33,102 bases of DNA from Acidimicrobiaceae bacterium (lineage in GTDB: Bacteria; Actinomycetota; Acidimicrobiia; Acidimicrobiales; Acidimicrobiaceae): positions 1 to 33,102 of the forward strand of contig JABEUP010000128.1 in assembly GCA_013044365.1 (NCBI GenBank), read 5' to 3'. A model generated the notes under the pieces. The model did not search any database. It had not been told where the DNA came from and saw only the letters and a list, made by a program, of their open reading frames with translations. Shown one piece after another: positions 8,068 to 16,682 of this stretch (its first letter is position 1; the number at the start of each line of letters is the position of its first letter). Position numbers and translations under genes: made by a program.

Positions 8068-9294
8068 TCAAGACGAAAGGTTCATACTTGCTGATGTGAA
8101 GCTGGTCCCGCTGATCTTGTCGAAACCGGGCGGATAGTTTGACAACACATTCAGCTTCGGATTGCTGTAGGAGACGTCGGTTAGAGCCGAAATAGTGTGG
8201 CTGTGAAGCCATGCCTCTTTGGCACTCAGGCTGCTCGTAACCCCTGCACCCTTCAACAAAGCAATTGCTACATCTATGGCATAGGCCCCGCTCACATTTA
8301 TGGTGTCGGGCGCATGGCCTATCGCTGCCTTTTCTGCGCTTATATACGCCGACATTTTCGCAGCATCGCTCGATGGCACGTCCCCCGGCACCAGCGGCGT
8401 ACCCGGGATGGTGTAGAAGCTTGTCGGCTCATACGAGCTAATGCCTTTTAGGAAACCGTAGGAGGCATCGGCGCCAGTCACAACAAGCGGCATCTTAGGC
8501 TTGAGTTCGTTATATGCCTTGATGACCGCCGCTCTCTCTGCTCCGAGTGCAGCAACATAGATCATCGGCACGTTCGCGCTGATCAGCTTCTGCATCGCCA
8601 CCGTGTCATCGGTTGCCGTTGCCGAAATGAACTGGGTATCTAACTTTAAAGATCCCGCTGCCGCCTTGATGAAGCCCAGCTGAGACTCGCCCACGGCGTC
8701 ATCAGTTGCGATGATCCCAATCGTCGAGAAATGACTCGCTTTCGCTACCTGATCGACCACGTCATCTACAGTCGCGCCGGAAGGCGCAATCTGGAAGGCA
8801 TTCGACGAGTAGGGCGGGTTGAGAAGGTTGGTTCCTGCCAGTACCACGCTGTTACTCAACGTTGGTATAGCCGCCTTCAGGTTGGCAATCACGGAAACAG
8901 TCAGGACAACCGGTTGACTGGCGAACTTGGTGGCACACTGCTGAGCGCCGGACACGGTGCTTTGGGTATCGCATTGCTCCAGCTTGAGCGGGTGTCCCCC
9001 AATGCCTCCCGACTTGTTGAGTGCCGCTATCGCCGGCCCCATACCCTGGACCTGGCCGGTGCCAAAGAAAGCGTCGCTTCCCGTAAAGTCGCCTATGACG
9101 GGCAGAGTGATAGGCGAAGCGCTGCTGCTTGCCGTTGCCGAGGCAGCGGTTGTCGTGGAACTTGCACTACTTGCACTTCCTGAGCTACCGCAGGCCGCCG
9201 CAACCAGCGCCACCACGGATGCCGCTACCACAAATCGCAAACGCTGGTCACCGTGTCTGACAACAGACCGCCCCCCACGCGTATTTATTCTCAT
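8068..9294 (-). CDS. ABC transporter solute-binding lipoprotein, LivJ (branched-chain amino acid) type
   Basis: This 408-residue extracellular receptor belongs to the operon's importer. The N-terminus has a basic head, a hydrophobic stretch and lipobox AAAC (Cys35), then a Ser/Thr/Ala linker to about residue 62. The mature domain begins ITLPVIGDFTG and contains GQVQGMGPAIAALNKSGGIGGHPLKL, the standard opening of hydrophobic-amino-acid-type receptors (periplasmic-binding fold type I). The start is fixed by AAGGAGG upstream of ATG 9294. It follows the LivF-like gene by 65 bases, the end of the transport block. Receptors of this family also bind amides, aromatic acids and other small carboxylates, so the ligand cannot be read from sequence. 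Confidence 0.93.
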   Translation of the reverse strand: MRINTRGGRSVVRHGDQRLRFVVAASVVALVAAACGSSGSASSASSTTTAASATASSSASPITLPVIGDFTGSDAFFGTGQVQGMGPAIAALNKSGGIGGHPLKLEQCDTQSTVSGAQQCATKFASQPVVLTVSVIANLKAAIPTLSNSVVLAGTNLLNPPYSSNAFQIAPSGATVDDVVDQVAKASHFSTIGIIATDDAVGESQLGFIKAAAGSLKLDTQFISATATDDTVAMQKLISANVPMIYVAALGAERAAVIKAYNELKPKMPLVVTGADASYGFLKGISSYEPTSFYTIPGTPLVPGDVPSSDAAKMSAYISAEKAAIGHAPDTINVSGAYAIDVAIALLKGAGVTSSLSAKEAWLHSHTISALTDVSYSNPKLNVLSNYPPGFDKISGTSFTSASMNLSS

Positions 9295-9359
9295 TGTATT
9301 ACCTCCTTATTTTGTGCTCATGATCTCAAGAGCACTGATTCATATGTCTTTCCACACAC

Positions 9360-10031
9360 TCAAACATTTGATTCCGGCGCCAAAATACGCCCCATTCGTA
9401 CCTCCACCCGACGATCTGTCAACCCCTCCAGCACCACCTCCGAATGCTCAGCAATGACAAGCGTCATCCCCCCGCGGATGTTCGAAAGCACTTCGACCAG
9501 CTGGTTCACCACCGAGATAGCGAGACCCAGCGATGGCTCATCCAATAAAAGCAGCCTGGGCTTACACATCAGCGCCCGCCCGATAGCCAGCATCTGTTGC
9601 TCCCCTCCTGACAGCTGCCCCCCCTTTACGCGTCGGCGCTGCTTCAACTGCGGGAAAACGGTGTAGACCGAATCGAGGCGGTCTTGGTGCTCTCGGTCGC
9701 GCCTGATCCGATGCCGGGACAGGAGCGTGATATCGAGATTTCCCTCTACCGTTAGATCTCTCATGATCTGACGCCCTTCCGGTACCAGGGATATGCCTTT
9801 CCCCACGCGCTCCGCCGCTTGGTACCGCTCTATCGACTCACCGGCGAAGTTGATCGTGCCTCCATTGGTTGGCAGCTCGCCAGCAATGACTTTCAACAAA
9901 GTTGACTTTCCAGCACCATTAGGACCCACGATACCCACCGCTTCGCCACCCCTTATATCGAGGTTGATACGGTGTAAAACCATCAGTTCGCGGTATCCGC
10001 CGCTCACGCCTTCGAGTAAGAGATTATCCAC
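9360..10031 (-). CDS. livF: LivF-type ABC transporter ATPase
   Basis: This 223-residue cytoplasmic ATPase of the Liv-type importer has Walker A GPNGAGKST (about residues 36-44), signature LSGGEQQ, Walker B LLLLDEPSLGL and H-loop AEHS, all intact. The block GISLVPEGRQIMRDLTVEGNL is characteristic of LivF. The GTG start at 10031 has AGGGAG 8 bases upstream and overlaps the end of the LivM-LivG fusion by 8 bases. The C-terminus is slightly short compared with typical LivF of about 235 residues. It should pair with the LivG-like half of the neighbouring fusion protein. Confidence 0.93.
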   Translation of the reverse strand: MDNLLLEGVSGGYRELMVLHRINLDIRGGEAVGIVGPNGAGKSTLLKVIAGELPTNGGTINFAGESIERYQAAERVGKGISLVPEGRQIMRDLTVEGNLDITLLSRHRIRRDREHQDRLDSVYTVFPQLKQRRRVKGGQLSGGEQQMLAIGRALMCKPRLLLLDEPSLGLAISVVNQLVEVLSNIRGGMTLVIAEHSEVVLEGLTDRRVEVRMGRILAPESNV

Positions 10032-11910
10032 CCAGATGTCTCCCTGTCTCGAGCGGCGACCCCATCACTTGCCCCGTATGGTCCATATACTCGCGCAAAC
10101 CGTTTACTTCTCCGGTATAGGCAACCCGACCCAGTTCGAGCACATATCCGCAATCGGCAATATTGGCAACGAAGTCCAAATTGTGATCGACTATTACCAC
10201 GGACGTTCCCTTTGAGCGCAACGAATCAATTATCCTTTCAAGGCGGGATAATTCTTCAAGCGTCAAACCCGCACCCGGCTCATCCATGATGAGCAACCTC
10301 GGTTCCAAAGCGATAGCGCGTGCCACTTCGATGATTTTCCGCCTCCCGCCACCGATCTCTGACGTCTTACGTTGAGCGATATGCCCGAGCCCGGCTTCGG
10401 CCAGGGCCTCCCGGCATCGCTCAGTTAGGCCAATATCCGGCCGTCGATTGCGTCCGCCGAACAGCGCCAGGTTATAGACGGCTTCAGCACCAACCCAGAC
10501 GTTTTCTTCAACAGTTAGGTCCAGAGCTACCCGGGCAGTTTGAAATGTGCGGGCGATACCCACCCGAGCACGCTCAACTGGCTCGCCCGGCGTCAAACAT
10601 CTTCCTTCGAAATGCACCTCCCCGCCGGTTGGCGTCTCAACACCGGTGATTATGTTGAGAAGAGTACTCTTACCTGCACCATTAGCACCTACTATGGCTG
10701 TCACAACAGCCGGACGCGCCTCGATGCTGACACAGTCCAATGCCTGTATTCCGCCAAAGATCTTCGACACGTTCATTACTTCCAGACGGCCAGCAGACCC
10801 GGGTGGCTCGATATTCCCCGGATCTTCCCGAAGACGGGACGCGGACACCGACACCGCTGAATTCGCCGTGACATCCGAGCCGTGATCGGTTTTAAGCTCA
10901 ACAGGTTCCTGGTTGTCAACCGATCGATATCTTCGCCGGACCTTACTTGTCATGACGTCAACCGCCCCTACCACCCCGCCCTGGAAGTAGGCAACGACGA
11001 GGAAGAAAATCAGCCCGTATACGAACAGTTCAATGTCCCCGAGACCACTGGTAGCCGCAGACAGCCAGGTGAGCAGGCTGGCACCGATAACCGGGCCGAC
11101 GGGAGAGCCGCTGCCTCCCACTATTGCGAAACCAAGAAGCTGCACCGACTCGGTTAATCCTGCATCCTGAGGCACGATGACACCCTGCCAGCGGGCGAGA
11201 AGTACCCCGGAAAGGGCGGCGAGAATAGCGCTCGCCGTAAAAAGCACACGCCGGGCGCGGGTTACCTCAACGCCATGCACACTCGCAGCCAACGGGTCCT
11301 CCCGAAGAAGAGAAAACAAGCGGCCTCGCCAGCCGTGGACCAAACGATAGGTCAGTGGAATCACAGCCACTGTGATTACCACGATCGTCACATACCAGCC
11401 GAGGCCGGAATTAACGGTGAATAGTCCAAGCGGGAGCGTCCTGGTGGTGGTCAGACCAGAATCACCCTGCGTAACACCTGGGAATGCGGCAAGTACCCCA
11501 TCGATGGCTGCCGATGTACCGAGCATTGCCACGGCAAAATAGAAATTTGGCAGGCGGGCGAAAATTCCACCCGAGATCCAGGCCACCACAGCCGCTATAA
11601 CCAAACTTGCAAAGGCGGCTGGCACATATGGAATGCCGAACCGCGTGGTAGCCAGCACCGCCCCGTAGGCCGCCAAACCCAAGAAAGAGGCGCCTCCCAA
11701 ATTCACCATTCGCCCGAAGCGGATCAAGACGTTTACACCCAGTGCTGCCAGTCCCAGAATTCCGGCCAGGACCGCAGTGTTGAGGTTCCATGAAGGGATA
11801 CCAAAACCCGGCGAGAGAACAAGGACAACCACGGCGCAAAGCTTCGCCATGCTACTCCAGCTAAGCGAACGCAATCGCGCAGAGCCTGTTCGTGCCATGA
11901 TTGCGCTCAT
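10024..11910 (-). CDS. LivM permease - LivG ATPase fusion protein
   Basis: This 628-residue fusion has a membrane domain of the LivM family at residues 1 to about 325 (many hydrophobic segments; typical block LGLAALGVNVLIRFGRMVNLG and the coupling region REDPLAASVHG). A charged linker follows (about 325-372), then a LivG-type ATPase from about 373. The ATPase has Walker A GANGAGKST, Q-loop FQTARV, a variant signature EIGGGRRKIIEVARA, Walker B LLIMDEPGAGL and H-loop VDHNLDF. It forms the channel with LivH and the ATPase dimer with LivF. Fused LivM-LivG is known in actinobacteria. Its ATG overlaps the LivH stop (ATGA). The signature deviates from the common LSGGQ form, as LivG proteins often do. 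Confidence 0.92.
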   Translation of the reverse strand: MSAIMARTGSARLRSLSWSSMAKLCAVVVLVLSPGFGIPSWNLNTAVLAGILGLAALGVNVLIRFGRMVNLGGASFLGLAAYGAVLATTRFGIPYVPAAFASLVIAAVVAWISGGIFARLPNFYFAVAMLGTSAAIDGVLAAFPGVTQGDSGLTTTRTLPLGLFTVNSGLGWYVTIVVITVAVIPLTYRLVHGWRGRLFSLLREDPLAASVHGVEVTRARRVLFTASAILAALSGVLLARWQGVIVPQDAGLTESVQLLGFAIVGGSGSPVGPVIGASLLTWLSAATSGLGDIELFVYGLIFFLVVAYFQGGVVGAVDVMTSKVRRRYRSVDNQEPVELKTDHGSDVTANSAVSVSASRLREDPGNIEPPGSAGRLEVMNVSKIFGGIQALDCVSIEARPAVVTAIVGANGAGKSTLLNIITGVETPTGGEVHFEGRCLTPGEPVERARVGIARTFQTARVALDLTVEENVWVGAEAVYNLALFGGRNRRPDIGLTERCREALAEAGLGHIAQRKTSEIGGGRRKIIEVARAIALEPRLLIMDEPGAGLTLEELSRLERIIDSLRSKGTSVVIVDHNLDFVANIADCGYVLELGRVAYTGEVNGLREYMDHTGQVMGSPLETGRHLGG

Positions 11911-12779
11911 GCCCGAACGACTCCGCCAAAACGCACACGCCGGCCGAGTAGCGCAACCGCCACCACTATAAGTACCCCCAGCACCAGAGGTTCAGCAAGA
12001 AGTTGGTTTACGTAGCTCCCAATAAGTGACTCCGCCACTCCCACCAATAATCCGGCGAGGCAAGCACCAATGGGGCTTTTCATGGCTGCCAGTGCAGCCG
12101 CTACGTAGCCAAGAAGGGTGAGGCTAAGGCCGGCATTGTAAGTAACGATACTCAATGGAACAAGCAGGAGTGCAGCTAATCCACCCAAAAAACCTGCCGT
12201 GCCAAATGCAATCATTCGCATCATGGACACGTTTATACCAAGCAGCGAAGACATAGTCGGATTCTCGGCACAGGCCGATAACCCCTGTCCAAAGATTGTG
12301 CGGTGCAAAAACCACGATATCAATAACCCGACCAAAAGCAGGATACCAATGAGAACGAGCCCATCAAACGTCATGACAGCATTGCTCAGCCGCACTGTTC
12401 CATTGCCGACTAAAGACCGAAAGGAGAACTGGTTAGGTCCCACCGCGAAGTTTGCAATCCCCTCGGTGCACAGAGCCACCGCCACAACCAGGATTATCAG
12501 CCGCTCGGACGACCAACCTAGGCGTGGCCGTAGAATAACGCGCTCCAGACCCGCTCCAAACAGGACTGCGCACAGCAAACCGAGCGCTGCTGCCACCAAC
12601 ACTGGAACACCCATCCTGACAATCTCGGCAGTGATGAGTCCGGTCACCGTGAAAGCCTCACCCTGTGCAAGATTAACAACCCCCGAACTGCGATAACACA
12701 GTACGATACCAAGGCCGATGAGACCATATAATGCCCCATTGACCAACCCGGAGTAAAGGGTCTGTAATAGTAAAGACAT
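11907..12779 (-). CDS. livH: LivH-type ABC transporter permease
   Basis: This 290-residue multi-pass membrane protein is one half of the transport channel. It opens with LLQTLYSGLVNGALYGLIGLGIVLCYRSSGVVNLAQGE, hallmark of LivH, and keeps the cytoplasmic coupling block GLSACAENPTMSSLLGINVSMM. AGGTGA lies about 7 bases before ATG 12779. It is the first transporter gene in the operon, 35 bases after the cyclodeaminase-family gene, and overlaps the LivM-LivG fusion by 4 bases. Together with the fusion, LivF and the lipoprotein receptor it makes a complete importer. Confidence 0.93.
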   Translation of the reverse strand: MSLLLQTLYSGLVNGALYGLIGLGIVLCYRSSGVVNLAQGEAFTVTGLITAEIVRMGVPVLVAAALGLLCAVLFGAGLERVILRPRLGWSSERLIILVVAVALCTEGIANFAVGPNQFSFRSLVGNGTVRLSNAVMTFDGLVLIGILLLVGLLISWFLHRTIFGQGLSACAENPTMSSLLGINVSMMRMIAFGTAGFLGGLAALLLVPLSIVTYNAGLSLTLLGYVAAALAAMKSPIGACLAGLLVGVAESLIGSYVNQLLAEPLVLGVLIVVAVALLGRRVRFGGVVRA

Positions 12780-12814
12780 TTCTTATCACCTATTCCCAAC
12801 TAACATGCCGCCAG

Positions 12815-13894
12815 TCATGGTGATGTGTCCTCTAGAAACCACTCTGTCGGAACTACATGCCCCAGACCCAACGCCTCGCACTTGGCCAGCACATAGGACC
12901 CTACGGCGGCGAACTGAAGGCCCATCCCGGTATTGTTCGCGAAAAGAGTAATCTGCTCCGGACTGGTACGCCCGGTTGCCCTTCCTAACAAAAGCGACCC
13001 AAGGTCTGCGATCTCGTCAAAAGTCTTATAGCCACGCTCTACCGGACCCATGATGTCTATCTGGTTATCGTGCGCCACCTGCTCACGCGAGAGCACTCTG
13101 ATAACTTCAGCGCGATCAAAGGTGGTGTCGTCGAGCTCCCGCCTCATCGCCGTGCCATCCGGACTTGTAATGCAGGTGACGTGGGTCCCAGGGGAAAGCC
13201 ATTCCCCGTCAAAACACGGGTCGAAGCCGGCGGTGGCACAGATCACCACCCCGCAGTCCTCTACCGCCCCTTTGGGGTCTCCCACAGCAACAATGCGCTT
13301 ACCAGTCCTGCTGCTCCAGGTGCGGGCAAACTCCTCCCGGTGCTCCCGGGTTGGACTGTAGACCCTCACTTCTTCGACAGTGGGCCTTACTCTAAGGAGA
13401 TAGGCAAGATGCGACTGCGCCTGCCAACCAGATCCGAAAAGACCGGCCAAAGGAACGTCGGGATTGGCCAATTCCCTAATACCAAGCGCAGTTGTGGCAC
13501 CTACCCGCATCTTTTGTATAAAGCTGTCGTGGATGACTGCCACTGGCTCTAAATGTTTCATCGAGTAAAGCGTGATAAGCCCGCAGTAGGTTCCGCCTGT
13601 GGCAACAGGCAGGAGGCGCCTACGTCGTTCGCCTCCTGCGAGGACTTCGACACCGGCCATGTCAGATGTTATGCGCAGGGCCCAGACACCGCTGGCCACA
13701 TTTCCGCCCTCTTGTGATTTGAAGCGGAATCCAAATCCCGGATGGTCGGCATCCTCCACGGGAAAGTAGGTATGATTCCGCGGTCGGTTGGCCGCCTGCC
13801 CCAGCGTATGCTCGCGATATGCCGTCTCCAGCACCGCCATGCACTCGTCAGGATCGAGAACCTGCTCCACATCACTATTACTCAATATCCGCAT
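12815..13894 (-). CDS. Ornithine cyclodeaminase / mu-crystallin family protein
   Basis: This 359-residue NAD(P)-dependent protein has a nucleotide-binding motif GLFGSGWQAQ (about residues 151-160) and the family block FIQKMRVGATTALGIRELA just before it, with Lys128. The family covers ornithine cyclodeaminase, alanine dehydrogenase, ketimine reductases and EutC of ectoine use. All of these act on amino or imino acids, so the member here most likely reduces or deaminates an amino/imino intermediate. ATG 13894 has GGGGAG 5 bases upstream. It sits 47 bases after the second M24-like gene and 35 bases before LivH. OCD next to M24 proteins resembles ectoine-utilisation clusters, but a specific reaction cannot be given. 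Confidence 0.88.
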   Translation of the reverse strand: MRILSNSDVEQVLDPDECMAVLETAYREHTLGQAANRPRNHTYFPVEDADHPGFGFRFKSQEGGNVASGVWALRITSDMAGVEVLAGGERRRRLLPVATGGTYCGLITLYSMKHLEPVAVIHDSFIQKMRVGATTALGIRELANPDVPLAGLFGSGWQAQSHLAYLLRVRPTVEEVRVYSPTREHREEFARTWSSRTGKRIVAVGDPKGAVEDCGVVICATAGFDPCFDGEWLSPGTHVTCITSPDGTAMRRELDDTTFDRAEVIRVLSREQVAHDNQIDIMGPVERGYKTFDEIADLGSLLLGRATGRTSPEQITLFANNTGMGLQFAAVGSYVLAKCEALGLGHVVPTEWFLEDTSP

Positions 13895-13941
13895 TACGCT
13901 CCCCGTTTTTCTCTCTCACCGGCGGGATTTCCCGCATAATT

Positions 13942-15027
13942 CTAAAAACTCTTTTCCGCTGCGTTAATTCCACTTACAATGCCAGGCAACGGCGAAGTCA
14001 GAACCTCCGTGTCCTCGCCGCGAATGAGATAAGTATCTGCCAGCACCGCGGTTGAACCATCGGGCAACTCGAGTTCGAGTCGCAACGCGGCAACTGAGCC
14101 CTCGCCAACTGATGCCGCTGCCTCATGGATCGACCGGTAGCCAGCTTCGGTTTCTATATCTGTGTGTTGTATCAGATCCACCTTCCACCCGAGACCCGTA
14201 GACGCCAAGCAACCCTGCACTGCAGACGCCACCTGGGCTATCGTTACCCCGGGCCGGATTTCGGATGCGGCTGCCTCATAACCGGTGGCCAAAGCGCCCG
14301 CCCACTCGGTCTGAGCACCTCCAACAACACGTGCCGCAAGGGTCCAAAACCCGCGAAACTCTGATATCACTTCGACCGTGTCGGCATCCGGTCCGCAGTG
14401 GTGACAATAAACGCTTACGTCTTCCGCCCCGCCAAGACGAGCCACCAGTTCCGCCCGCCCGGCGCGCTCATGGTTGCTCAAGTCCTGACCCATTCCCTCA
14501 ATCACTGCCTGGGCGGTCAGACCTGAGCCCCTGGAGAGCAGTTCAAGTTCAGATTCCGATGGCTGCTGGCGCCGCTCGCGCACCACACTGCCAAGGTCTA
14601 AAATGGACCTAATGCCCGCTTGGGTCTCCAGCTCATCGACAAGCTGCGCCGGCCACCAAGACATTTCCACCAAACCTAGCTCGCTCGCTCCCTGTTCCTT
14701 TAAATACTGTCCAGCCAGCACGGCAAGATTCGGGCCGCTGCGCAAGTCACTGAGATTGGACGTCATCCGCATCCAGGGATGGACCCTCGGCGAGAGTTTC
14801 ATGAGCATCGCCGGACTGCCATTGGCGGGTACCGCGAGAACGCCCTCGTTCCAATAGATGCAAATATTGGATAAATAAGTGAGGTCTCCGGAGTGGAAAA
14901 CGTCCCCGTAGATGAGTGCCGCCGCTAAGCCGCGCTCGCGAAGGACATCTTGTAAAGCACCCACCCGACCTTCGAGTTCACCCGGCGGAATCTCGCTTGG
15001 GTCTAATACAACCAGGCCACGCTTCAT
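13942..15027 (-). CDS. M24 (creatinase/prolidase-fold) protein, probable pseudo-enzyme
   Basis: This 361-residue protein has a recognisable creatinase-type N-terminal domain (RVGALQDVLRERGLAAALIY, then YLSNICIYWNEGVLAVP). Its C-terminal half has the overall pattern of the pita-bread fold (SESELELLSRGSGLTAQAVIEG; the later RPGVTIAQVASAVQG) but none of the metal-site signatures, and no GHGIG-like motif. It starts 22 bases after the stop of the intact-length M24 gene. ATG 15027 is chosen because AAGGA lies about 9 bases upstream; the longer ORF would run into the upstream gene. Since M24 creatinases and prolidases are dimers, it may be the non-catalytic partner of its neighbour (inference). Confidence 0.72.
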   Translation of the reverse strand: MKRGLVVLDPSEIPPGELEGRVGALQDVLRERGLAAALIYGDVFHSGDLTYLSNICIYWNEGVLAVPANGSPAMLMKLSPRVHPWMRMTSNLSDLRSGPNLAVLAGQYLKEQGASELGLVEMSWWPAQLVDELETQAGIRSILDLGSVVRERRQQPSESELELLSRGSGLTAQAVIEGMGQDLSNHERAGRAELVARLGGAEDVSVYCHHCGPDADTVEVISEFRGFWTLAARVVGGAQTEWAGALATGYEAAASEIRPGVTIAQVASAVQGCLASTGLGWKVDLIQHTDIETEAGYRSIHEAAASVGEGSVAALRLELELPDGSTAVLADTYLIRGEDTEVLTSPLPGIVSGINAAEKSF

Positions 15028-15049
15028 TAGTTCGTTCCTTTCCTGTCTG

Positions 15050-16174
15050 CTAAATCGGTGAGCTAAAGAGAATCCGCTCCACGCTGAGCAGCGGCTCGTA
15101 TCCGGTTTGCTTGACCACCACCGGATCACCGAGAACGTGGTATCCGGCAAGGGGGGTATAGGTATTGGGATGTATTATTATGACTGCGTTCTCTTCGAGC
15201 ACTGTCTCGTTATCTTCCAGCAGTGGAGGAAACTCATCCGGGTGAAGCCCATGTCCATGCCCGCGCACTCGGGTGTACTGACTAGTCGTATATTCTCCGT
15301 AGCCATGGGCGCGGAACACGTCATTCTCAGCCCGGGCAATATCACCGGCAGTCACCCCGGCTCGAACGACGGCTAGACCTGCTTCCACCGCCTCGTTAAA
15401 CAGATCGAACGACTTCCGCTGACCTTCGCTGGGCTCGCCCAGCACGGCGCTTCTGCAAATCTGGGCATAATAACCATCGAGCTGGGGAGTCAACTCGGTC
15501 CGTACCATGTCACCCGGTTGAAGTTCCCGGACTCCAGGCGGGGTCATCCCCATTACCTCATCCCCTCCTGAGGCCAACAGCATGAAATTGTCCTGGGCAC
15601 CCATGCGCTTGAGCTCCGCCTCGACCGCGGCTACTATCTCGAACTCGCGCACGCCTGGATGAAGAGCCGCCACAAAAGCCTTCCAGCCTGCGGAGCAAAC
15701 CACTCCGGCACGGCGAATCTGCTCCAACTCCCAGCCGCTCTTGACCAGTCGCACCTCATCCATAAGGCGCGTCGCTGATATGATGGGTGTCCCCTCTAGA
15801 GCACGCAATAACGGCTCCAGCAGGACCTTCGGCATAAGCTCGAGGTGAGCTATGCCAAGTGTGCCGGAACTCGCTAGGTCCTCCCTGATAACCGAGGAAA
15901 TGTCACCGACCTCCGGAAAACCAACCACCTTGATATCTTTCACCCGCCCGATTTCACGGGTTGCACTAGCGTCGGCGCTGTTGCCGACAAAAGCAGTGGG
16001 CTCACCCACTTTAGGCAGGTATGCAAAAGCAAAGGCACCACGAAATAGCGCTCCCGTAAGGTACCTGACGTTCTCCCGGCGCCAACCGGGTGCAAACATC
16101 AGAATTCCGTCAAGACCCGCCACGTCCATTGCGTGCCGTACTCGGCTAAGACGCCAATCCCGGTCCATCGTCAT
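15050..16174 (-). CDS. M24 family (creatinase/Xaa-Pro dipeptidase fold) hydrolase, metal ligands replaced
   Basis: This 374-residue two-domain protein keeps the creatinase N-terminal domain (residues 1 to about 135) and the M24 catalytic domain (about 150-374). The conserved EQIRRAG and GHGHGLHPDEFP blocks are clear. The usual Asp-Asp-His-Glu-Glu metal set reads Glu227, Gln238, His306, His335 and about Gly349, so a dinuclear metal site is unlikely. Creatinase itself works without metal through a His, so C-N bond hydrolysis is still plausible. Ectoine hydrolase is another M24 relative. The ATG overlaps the preceding stop (TAATG), and GGAGG lies 7 bases before it. Substrate unknown. Confidence 0.85.
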   Translation of the reverse strand: MTMDRDWRLSRVRHAMDVAGLDGILMFAPGWRRENVRYLTGALFRGAFAFAYLPKVGEPTAFVGNSADASATREIGRVKDIKVVGFPEVGDISSVIREDLASSGTLGIAHLELMPKVLLEPLLRALEGTPIISATRLMDEVRLVKSGWELEQIRRAGVVCSAGWKAFVAALHPGVREFEIVAAVEAELKRMGAQDNFMLLASGGDEVMGMTPPGVRELQPGDMVRTELTPQLDGYYAQICRSAVLGEPSEGQRKSFDLFNEAVEAGLAVVRAGVTAGDIARAENDVFRAHGYGEYTTSQYTRVRGHGHGLHPDEFPPLLEDNETVLEENAVIIIHPNTYTPLAGYHVLGDPVVVKQTGYEPLLSVERILFSSPI

Positions 16175-16671
16175 TACTGTTCCTCCTCCGCAAGTCGGCC
16201 AGCCATCGGTATGAGCCCACCCGCACGCAGCATGTCCATCAAAAATGGTGGAATCGCCTCACCTTGAAGCGAGACATTCGAACGTTCGTTAGTGATTATT
16301 CCGCTTTCAAAGTCGACGGCTAAGATATCTCCATCATCAACCCCTGCGGTTATCCCCGGACACTGCAGCAGAGGGAGACCAATCTCATAGCAGTTTCGGT
16401 AAAACAGCCTGGCCGCACTGTCTACCACCAGACCACCGATGCCAGTGGCCTGTAATGCCTTCGGGGCCACGGCCCGACCCGATGACTGACCGAAATGCCG
16501 ACCTGCAACCAGGATATCTCCAGGCTGGACGTCCCGGGCAAAAGCCGGATTAAGGTTTTCCAGCACATGCTTACGCATGTCGTCCATGGAACCGATAGCC
16601 CGGTCCGAGCGCACCATTTGATCCGTGGGTATATTATCGCCGAACTTCCAGCAACGGCCGCGTGCTTTCAC
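16174..16671 (-). CDS. LeuD-like small (swivel) subunit of the atypical hydro-lyase pair
   Basis: This 165-residue swivel-domain protein resembles the 3-isopropylmalate dehydratase small subunit. It has WKFGDNIPTDQM at the N-terminus, GGLVVDSAARLFYRNCYEIGLPLL in the middle and AGGLIPM near the end. The substrate-binding loop, normally FGxGSSRE, reads FGQSSGRAVA. The Ser and Arg can be aligned with the catalytic Ser and Arg, but the Glu is lost. It starts 11 bases after the atypical large subunit and its stop overlaps the M24 start (TAATG). It clearly pairs with the upstream large subunit rather than with the canonical pair. The reaction is unknown. Confidence 0.85.
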   Translation of the reverse strand: MKARGRCWKFGDNIPTDQMVRSDRAIGSMDDMRKHVLENLNPAFARDVQPGDILVAGRHFGQSSGRAVAPKALQATGIGGLVVDSAARLFYRNCYEIGLPLLQCPGITAGVDDGDILAVDFESGIITNERSNVSLQGEAIPPFLMDMLRAGGLIPMAGRLAEEEQ

Positions 16672-16682
16672 TGTTGCCTCCT

